Assembly: GCF_000002425.4 (NCBI RefSeq)
Contig: NC_037262.1
Location: 3,974,080 to 4,038,079, forward strand
DNA length: 64,000 nt
Direction: 5' to 3'
From: Physcomitrium patens
Lineage: Eukaryota > Streptophyta > Bryopsida > Funariales > Funariaceae
Made by a program: the position numbers and the translations under genes. The notes beneath the pieces were generated by a model that did not search any database, had not been told where the DNA came from, and saw only the letters and a list, made by a program, of their open reading frames with translations. Positions 57,346 to 64,000 of this stretch are shown here, piece by piece. The stretch's first letter is position 1. Each line of letters opens with the position of its first letter.

Positions 57346-58112
57346 TGTAGAATAGATATTAATTCGTTTCTATAAGATATTGATAAAATAGACTAATAGT
57401 CTATAGAATAGTCAGTTCAGGAGGATGGATGATTGATTTAGTTATTAAAAGTGATTAATTACAGGATTACGGTTAGAATTTGGAAATCAAGAGTAAGTAT
57501 ATAGGAGTTGTAGAAGTTTGTTGGTATGCCAGACTGTAATAGTCATGAGTCGGAGTAAGCTTGGTGCTACCTCTTTGTCTCTTTGTCTCTTTGTCTCTTT
57601 GTTTCTTTGTTTTCTTTGTTATTGAAGAGTAATGGATAGTTTTTGAATACTGAGAAGTGAGTTTGTGGAATAAATTAGAAATTGATTTATGAGTTATTGA
57701 TTATGTAATTAGAATACTGAATGATTAAATTATATGAATTATTGAAAGATTATGATTGTTGTTTATTGAGAGCTGTGTGTGTTTCGACAAAGGAAGTTGG
57801 TAATTATAGAAATTATGTGAATTCAGATTGATTGGAGTGAAGTTTGTTATTTTTGATATAAGATGGAAATTATGTATTTTGAGCGGTCTTTTGAGAGTGC
57901 AAAGTTACACACTGTTGTTATCAGTTGATGAAGGAGTATTGTTACTGGAAGAAAGCATTGTAGTATTTTTTAGTATTTTAGTGCTTTGGAATACAGTTAA
58001 TTGTGTGACCCTAATAAATAAAACTCATGCACTTAGTCTTTCCGTGTGTTCAAATTCTCCTATATAGGTTTATTCTGAAAGAAATTATAGAATAAGTAAA
58101 ATGGCAATCACA
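57346..58112 (+). repeat. 5' LTR of element F
   Basis: It matches 60568-61326 nearly throughout. A local CTCTTTGT expansion (about 57572-57615) distinguishes it from the 3' LTR. Frames inside it, for example 57828-58067, are LTR sequence and not genes. Confidence 0.92.
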
Positions 58113-58712
58113 TTTTGGTGCCACTGCTAAGAATAGATAATAGCATTAAGTGTTAGGAATTAACTGCTAGTTTAATTAGATGGGAGATAAGAAGTAAATT
58201 CAATAGAATATAATGAAAGAGTATGATTATTAAGAATGAGAACTTAACAGTAAAGAGAATACGACACTTGAAAGATAGAATAGAGAGATTGCAAGCAAGA
58301 AATTTGTTGCGTAACTAGTAAGAACAGAAGTTAAAAAAGAATCATCGATAAAGTTGGATTAAACCATGGTTGCATGCCTGTTGGCATATCCGAGTATATC
58401 CAGAAGCTGATCGACATCAAATATTTCAGCTGTATATACCTGTAGAGAAATTGCCAAGAGCACTTGAAAAAAAATTTGATCAATAGACCAGTATTTTCCT
58501 TGAGGCTATTAACTGCGAGTGGGAGAATCACAAAAGAATTGGATATTCCATTGGATAAGTTTCCAATAACAAAAACTTTCAATTCCATCAAAACTAGTTC
58601 CGTAGAATAGCATAAATTATTGGTGAATAAGAGCCAATTCAGTGTATTTTAAAATTCGTCATTTTCACCCTCAATTCAACCAACTAACTTAGTAAGGGAC
58701 AATAATAGTAAA

Positions 58713-59770
58713 TTGAGGAAACTTAAAAATTTAAAACAATCAATTGGAGAAGGCACCAGTTATTTTGACAAAAGATTAAGTGAAATATTGTTCTCTTCAA
58801 TAGCGACAGGTGGTCCAGCGATTTCAATAGCAGTACAAATGGATGACTTTAGCGATCGTACAACGAGTGTAGCTCTATTACCTACTTTTAGGAGTTTTTT
58901 GGGTGTGAATCTCGATCAATATTTGTCTCAATTTTTGACAACATGTGTAGCCAATAATGGAAGAATTGAAGATATTTGGTTACAATGGTTGGCAATAACC
59001 TTGAAAGAGATGGCTTTTGAATGATACAACCATCAATCAGTGGGTCAATTTTCCAATTGGAAAGTATTGAAGAATGCATTTTTAATCCATTTTTGTCAAT
59101 TGGTTTTGAAAATCGACTTTGAGAAAGATTAATGACTAGCAAAATGGATCCGAAGAAGCAGTGGAATCATACTATGGTTGTGTGGCAGATATACTCTGCA
59201 AGTGGCCAAATCACCAAATGCCAGAGGCTTTTGTATTTTCTATATTAATCAACAGATTGCACATACCTGAACTAAAAATGTTTGTAAAAGAAGCTCAACC
59301 CATTACGGTGTCTGCATCCCATAATAGAGCCAAGGTTTGGGAGGAATGCCATTATGATTAGTTTTTAATTGCGGGTACTATGATGATTCTAGTTCAAGGC
59401 AACTATCAAAATTCGACTTAAAATGGATCAGTAGGTAGTTATCCATGGATGTTAGAAACAGTGGTCAATTCTAGTGCCAATATTCAGGGGCCACTTAATA
59501 TCACCTCATTATAAGCTATACCACCGAATGTGATAACAATGTATGCTCTATATTTTTCGTATCAACAACAACCGTTAACTATGACAGAGTTACCATTAAT
59601 ACTAGTTCCAAAAGATTCCAATGAAGCCTTGTTATTGAACCTAACGAAAAAAATGGAGGAAATGGCAGATAATTTGGCCAAGGATATGGAAAAGAGACAC
59701 AAGCCTACCAATACTAAGACCAATGTATGATACAATAATTATAAGGGCCATGGTCATTTGGTAATAGAAT
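58713..59770 (+). pseudogene. gag of element F
   Basis: The frame 58713-59024 contains LPTFRSFLGVNLDQYLSQF and WLQWLAITLKEMAFE. The next frames give the YNHQSVGQFSNW block, WPNHQMPEAF and RAKVWEECHYD; at 59725-59787 a knuckle-like YNNYKGHGHLVIECPS, with Tyr where the first two Cys of C-x2-C-x4-H-x4-C would lie. It follows the order of plant Gypsy Gag proteins but with stops. Confidence 0.8.
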
Positions 59771-59786
59771 GCCCTTCACCTCATAA

Positions 59787-60110
59787 ATGATGGATCAATG
59801 TACATTTTACGGAGGAAAGGACTTAACAGTTAATTGTTGGAATTGGCAGAGGCAACATCACCTTAATCCTAAATATTCTCTCATGGTAAAAGAGGAATTA
59901 GACAAGCTTCTTGTGGTTGGTTTTATTTATCTAGTATCGAATAGTAAGTGGGTTTCTCCAATCGTGATGGTGCCAAAAAAGAACAGGAAAATCCAAATTT
60001 ATCAAGATTTCTGAAAATTTAATGTGGCCACCAAGAAAGATTACTTCCCATTACCTTCCATGGACCATATGGATAATATGTTGTCATTATCACTAGGTAG
60101 TAAAAGAATA
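59787..60110 (+). pseudogene. Truncated reverse transcriptase of element F
   Basis: The frames read NPKYSLMVKEELDKLLVVGF, WVSPIVMVPKKNRKIQIYQDF and, after a stop, KFNVATKKDYFPLPSMDHM, the fingers region of Gypsy reverse transcriptase. Sequence then leaves the family pattern before the catalytic Y-x-D-D motif. The RT follows the gag zinc-knuckle region by only about 50 bases, so the protease has been deleted. Confidence 0.8.
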
Positions 60111-60567
60111 GGAGTGAGGCAGCAATTAAGGTCATTCTGTGGTGTTGTTTTGGGTTGGTTGGAGTGCCATTTTCTTATGTTTCTTGTGTATTTGAGAATA
60201 GTAGTTCAAGTTAAGAGTTAACAATGAAGAGCCGATCACAAGTGTCAATTGAAGATATTTCAGAATGGATGAATCAGTAGGAGCATCAGTTGAAACTTCG
60301 TGATGCCCAGATCTTGAAACTGGAAGCTAAGGTCAATGAATTGAGAGAGTATAATGAAGATCTATCAAACCAATTGAGGAAGGATTAGAGGAAGAAGAAG
60401 ATTTGAATTTAGAACGTGAATCAATAGAACTTACATTCAATAATGTAGTAAATGATTAATTGGGTGGGCAAGAGGAAATAGTAACTTTGTAGAATTTTGT
60501 TAAGTAATTTTTAGATAGGAATAAATTGTGTATTTGCGAGGATGCTGCACAGTTAAGAGTGGGGCTA

Positions 60568-61326
60568 TGTAGAATAGATATTAGTTCGTTTCTATAAGAT
60601 ATTAGTAAAATAGACTAATAGTCCATAGAATAGTCAGTTCAAAAGGACGGATGATTGATTTAGTTATTAAAAGCAGTTAATTATAAGATTATGGTTAGAA
60701 TTTAGAAATCAAGAGCAAGTATATAGGAGTTGTAGAAGTTTGTTGGGATGCCAGACTGTAATAGTCATGAGCCAAGATAAGCTTGGTGCTATCTCTTTAT
60801 TTCTTTGTTTCTTTGTTTTTTTGTTTTTTTTGTTATTGAAGAATAATGGATAGTTTTTGAATACTGAGAAGTGAGTCTGTGGAATAAATCAGAGATTGAT
60901 TTATGAGTTATTGATTATGTAATTAGAGTAATGAGTGATTGAATTATATGAATTATTAGAAGATTATGATTGTTGTTTATTGAGAGCTGTGTGTGTTTCG
61001 ACAAAGGAAGTTGGTGATTACAGAAATTATGTGAATTCAGATTGGTTGGAGTGAAGTTTTTTATTTTTTATATAAGATGGAAATTATGTATTTTGAGCGA
61101 TCTTTTGAGAGTGCAAAGTTACACACTGTTGTTATTAGTTGATGAAGGAGTATTGTTAGTGGAAGAAAGCATTGTAGTATTTTTTAGTATTTTAGTGGTT
61201 CGAAATATAGTTAATTGTGTGACCCTAACAAGTAAAATTCATGCACTTAGTCTTTCCCTATGTTCGAATTCCCCTATACAGATTTATTTTGAAAGAAATT
61301 ATAGAATAAGTAAAACGACAATCACA
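60568..61326 (+). repeat. 3' LTR of element F
   Basis: It starts TGTAGAATAG directly after the tract AAGAGTGGGGCTA and ends CGACAATCACA at 61326. The apparent 184-codon frame 61042-61596 is an accident joining this LTR to the gag of G. Confidence 0.92.
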
Positions 61327-62041
61327 CAAGTGATTCCTTTAAAATTTCCACAAAGAAATTATCAACAGCAAACTCAAGACCAATTAAAGGGAGCAAGAAA
61401 CTCAAATCCGGACAATACCTTAACACTTCCTAACTTATTTTATGATTATAATAATAATTATCAAATCCAGTATCCCCCCCTCAAATTTAAATACATAGAG
61501 AGGATTTATTTCATTAAATGTGGATCAACCTCAATACGTCCAACAAACCGAGGGAAGAAATCTACAAGATATAACGTATTTAGAAATACAAACTGAAGAA
61601 TAATTTTTTCAATCTCTTAGAGACCAATCATCATCTTCTCACTTATATTACATTTTTTATGAAGGAGCACCTTGTAAGAATAAAGAACTTCCTAGTATGC
61701 CAGCCTTGGCAGTCTTGATAAGGTCTAGATATACCAGTCCTCCTTCTCTTACTTCAATAGATAGTGGAAAAAATTCAGAAGACTCTCTTTATTTTTTTGA
61801 TTTAAACAAAGTTACAAAAGAGGCAATGGATGATGTGAGGAAAGTAGAAATTTTTTTCCATAATTTAGAATCTACTACAACTCAAAAAACTAAGATAGGA
61901 AAAGAAAAAATCCTTGTAGAAGAATTCTCTTCTATAGAAGAATGGAAAGGTCCTAGGATTCTTAAACTAGGAGGTGGTATCTCATTCCCTCAAAAAAAAA
62001 AATTGATCAAAGGAAGTCTTATGACTTATGGAAAGACTTGA
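61327..62041 (+). pseudogene. gag/linker of element G, resumed after F
   Basis: The sequence resumes with a Gln/Asn-rich stretch (FPQRNYQQQTQDQ) and an open block 61697-62041 that starts MPALAVLIRSRYTS and has an acidic, charged C-terminal part. Its role is unclear; it fits the spacer between Gag and protease in long plant Gypsy elements. Confidence 0.55.
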
Positions 62042-62589
62042 AAAAAATCAATGATAATATAACTATTGCTCAATTATTGGAGGTTTTTCCAATAATGAAA
62101 AAAGTCTTTAAAACAGGCTTGTCTATTAAGAGACACCAAAGGTCCAAGGAAAAAATTCACGCCCCTATTAGAACGATTCAAGTGGCACAAGAGTTAAAAA
62201 CAATTGACTTAGAAGTATCTATAGTGGATAAAATCATACCTTATACCATTTTAGATAGAGGTAGTAGATTAAATATTATGCCAGTAAGAACTATGAAAAA
62301 ATTAGGACTTAATATCAGTAGATCTTTTTCCAATATAATTAATATGGCTAATCAAAGCCAAGATACTTTTTTGGAGAAAATTAGTGGTTGTAGGATGACG
62401 ATAAGGGGTGAAGAGTATTCCCTCACATTCCATATTGTACACATGCATCCTAACAAAAATTCATATCAACTGCTTTTAGGTAGACCAGGGTTAAGGGCAG
62501 TAAGTGCCAAGATTGATTGGGATGGTAAAAAACTCCATATTATTTATGGTCTGCCAAAAAACCTCACAATAATCTTCATTCAATTCTAA
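62038..62589 (+). pseudogene. Protease region of element G
   Basis: An unbroken 183-codon frame contains TILDRGSRLNIMP, where the aspartic-protease site normally reads D-x-G-S; here the middle residue is Arg followed by GS. Downstream QLLLGRPGLRAVSAKIDWD is the typical L-L-G-R-P-W block of plant Gypsy proteases. The open frame is the longest of element G, but the rest of the polyprotein is broken, so activity is unlikely. Confidence 0.8.
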
Positions 62590-63115
62590 GGATTATTTTT
62601 GGAAAAAACTTCATCTTACTTTTCAAAAGATGAGATTCTAAATCTACAACCACTGAATGAATTAAAAGAAAAAAATAGTGAGATTTGCCAATTTAGGAGG
62701 AAAGGAATTGGCTTATTCTAATATAATCCAACCTACTCCATTAAGTTGTATGGATCCATGACTATACAATTGGAAAGATGTTGGAAAATTCATCCAATGG
62801 TTGAAAATTTATCCTACTTCAAGTGGAGATGAAGTTATAAGTGTTAACTTCATAGATAGTTTTGTTACTTGGTAAAATAATGAAGCACAAGTAGATTTAG
62901 CAACTTTGATAGATGACATCAATTTTAAAGATGTCTTTAGATTAAACTTTGATAGCACTCAAATTCATGAGTTGGATGAGTTAATATAGGAAGACAACCT
63001 TATTCCACCCTTATAATTTAAACAAACTTCCAGTGGTCTTATACCTAGAAATGACATAGTTATTTATCTACAAATATCAAATGATTGGTATAAAGGCCCT
63101 ACAAAATAAGCTCAT

Positions 63116-64000
63116 GTGCACAACCTTATTTACAAATTAATAGATGTATCTTTAAAAAAGGAGGATCCAAAACTCATCAAAGTAGGGATTCAATTGATAG
63201 AGGATGAGTTGCCAAGTTACAAGTCATTAATTATAGAATATAAGAATGTATTTGTATGGTCTTATAAAGATCTTAAGGGCATATCTCCAGAAGTAGCACA
63301 ACATAGAATCCCTCTTCTCCTGAATTCAGTTCCTGTGAGACAAAAAGAAAGAAGAATGAATTCCAATCTATAATTAATTATTAAGGTAGAATTAGAAAAA
63401 CTCTTCTAAGCGGAATTTATTCAACGTGTAGAAATTATGGATTAAATTTCACCTATGGTTTTAATCAAAAAGAAGAATGAAAAACTTTGAGTATGAATAG
63501 ATTACAAGAAATTTAACAAGTGCATTCAAAAAGATCATTTCTCTCTTCCTTTTATTAATACTATATTAGAAAAAGTTGCAAGTCATGAATTTTATACATT
63601 AATGGATGCATATTTGGGATATAATCAAATATCCATAATTCAAGAAAATTATCACAAAACTACTTTCACTACACCATGGGATACTTTTATTTATGTAATA
63701 ATGCCCTCTGAATTTTGTAATGCTCCAACACCATTTCAAAGGGCCATATCCAATGCCTTCTCTGACCAACTATACAAGTCAATGAAAGTATTCATTGACG
63801 ACTTTAGTACCCAATCTTCTAAGATAAAATATTTGGAATGTGTCCGAGCTAGTCTTCAATATTGTCAAAAGGCCAAGATTGCACTAAATCCTAACAAAAT
63901 ATTCCTAGCAGTTCAAAAAGGGATTCTATTAAGATATGTGGTATCAAAAAAGGGTTGAGAATCCAATCTAAAAAAGATCAAAGTTATTATAGACTTAAAA
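63116..64000 (+). pseudogene. Reverse transcriptase of element G (cut by window end)
   Basis: After a linker (HRIPLLLNSVPVRQKERRMN) the broken frames give SPMVLIKKKNEK, IDYKKFNKCIQKDHFSLPFI, then an open block from 63602: YTLMDAYLGYNQISI, TPWDTFIYVIMPSEFCNAP, FQRAISNAFSD and MKVFIDDFSTQS. FIDD is the catalytic Y/F-x-D-D motif, so the Asp pair is kept. Several stops lie before 63602. RNase H and integrase would lie right of the window. Confidence 0.88.

Larger units (their letters stand above)
57346..61326 (+). mobile_element. Element F: two-LTR, internally deleted Gypsy
   Basis: LTRs 57346-58112 (767 bp) and 60568-61326 (759 bp) run TGTAGAATAGATATTA to CAATCACA. Flanks are CAAGG (57341-57345) and CAAGT (61327-61331), a 5-bp target duplication with one change. 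TTTTGGTGCCACTGCTAAGA follows the 5' LTR as a primer-site-like leader; AAGAGTGGGG precedes the 3' LTR as polypurine tract. The interior of only about 2.45 kb has gag, a zinc knuckle and a short piece of reverse transcriptase. Protease, RNase H and integrase are absent, so it could move only with help from another element. Confidence 0.92.
50770..64000 (+). mobile_element. Gypsy element G (LTR, leader, gag, protease, RT), runs off the window
   Basis: A long LTR ends at 52243 (ACACTCACA) and is followed by TTTTGGTGCGTTTGCCAGGA, close to the TTTGGCGCCGTTGCCGGGGA leader/primer-site sequence found after 5' LTRs of many plant Gypsy elements. A repeat-rich leader (52.2-55.7 kb), gag (55.7-57.3 kb and 61.3 kb onward), protease (62.0-62.6 kb) and reverse transcriptase (63.1-64.0 kb) follow on the plus strand. 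It is interrupted by a solo LTR at 54903-55711 and by element F at 57346-61326. The left LTR edge is uncertain (between about 50640 and 50770). No chromodomain or integrase is in view. Confidence 0.82.

Noticed and set aside
57828..58067. 79-codon frame in AT-rich DNA
   Set aside because: It lies in the 5' LTR of F, and parallel frames appear in every LTR of the family (also at 29478-29173), so it is not a host gene.
61042..61596. 184-codon frame as a gene
   Set aside because: It joins the 3' LTR of element F to the resumed gag of element G across the insertion site at 61326, so it is accidental.

Overview
This window reads as nuclear DNA from a land plant with small, intron-rich genes set among very AT-rich, decayed retrotransposons. 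A moss is my best guess, for example a Physcomitrium-like genome. The support is (i) an M16 metalloprotease closest to the land-plant PXM16 type, (ii) a CEP78-like centriolar LRR gene, expected only in plants with flagellate sperm, and (iii) chromodomain Ty3/gypsy elements. The species is inferred, not shown.

Layout. 1-1.1 kb: a broken Copia element on the minus strand (gag, PBS and the start of an LTR). 1.8-6.6 kb (minus): a multi-exon LRR gene resembling CEP78. 7.2-7.7 kb: a GC-richer non-coding patch with a 28-bp repeat. 7.7-9.8 kb: AT-rich, no gene seen. 10.1-12.2 kb (plus): a four-exon SETD9-like SET-domain gene. 12.2-15.5 kb: no gene seen. 15.56-24.62 kb (plus): a complete 26-exon insulin-degrading-enzyme-type protease whose exons splice to exactly 3,000 nt (999 aa plus stop). 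24.6-26.6 kb: a GC-moderate flank that may be a non-coding transcription unit. From about 26.6 kb to the end there are only transposable elements, satellites and AT-rich decay.

Repeat half. 27.2-28.2 and 30.3-30.7 kb hold a degenerate satellite of about 70 bp. Four insertions share one LTR family ('F'): solo LTRs at 29.2, 42.1 and 54.9 kb, and a two-LTR internally deleted copy at 57.3-61.3 kb. A chromovirus family (Gypsy with chromodomain) is present as copies A, B, C and D. A (38.4-45.5 kb, minus) is full length and sits inside C with a GAAAG target duplication; C is fused to the truncated copy D. A different Gypsy ('G', plus strand, LTR ending at 52,243) runs off the window end with gag, protease and reverse transcriptase remnants. 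A Tc1-like DD34E DNA transposon with inverted repeats of about 195 bp (33,735-35,619) sits in a fragment of a G-type LTR; it is the least expected object here.

The three host genes look independent. They share no evident pathway and I see no operon-like or cluster logic. All retroelement reading frames seen carry stops and lost catalytic residues, many consistent with C-to-T / G-to-A decay. No tRNA, rRNA or CRISPR array was recognised.
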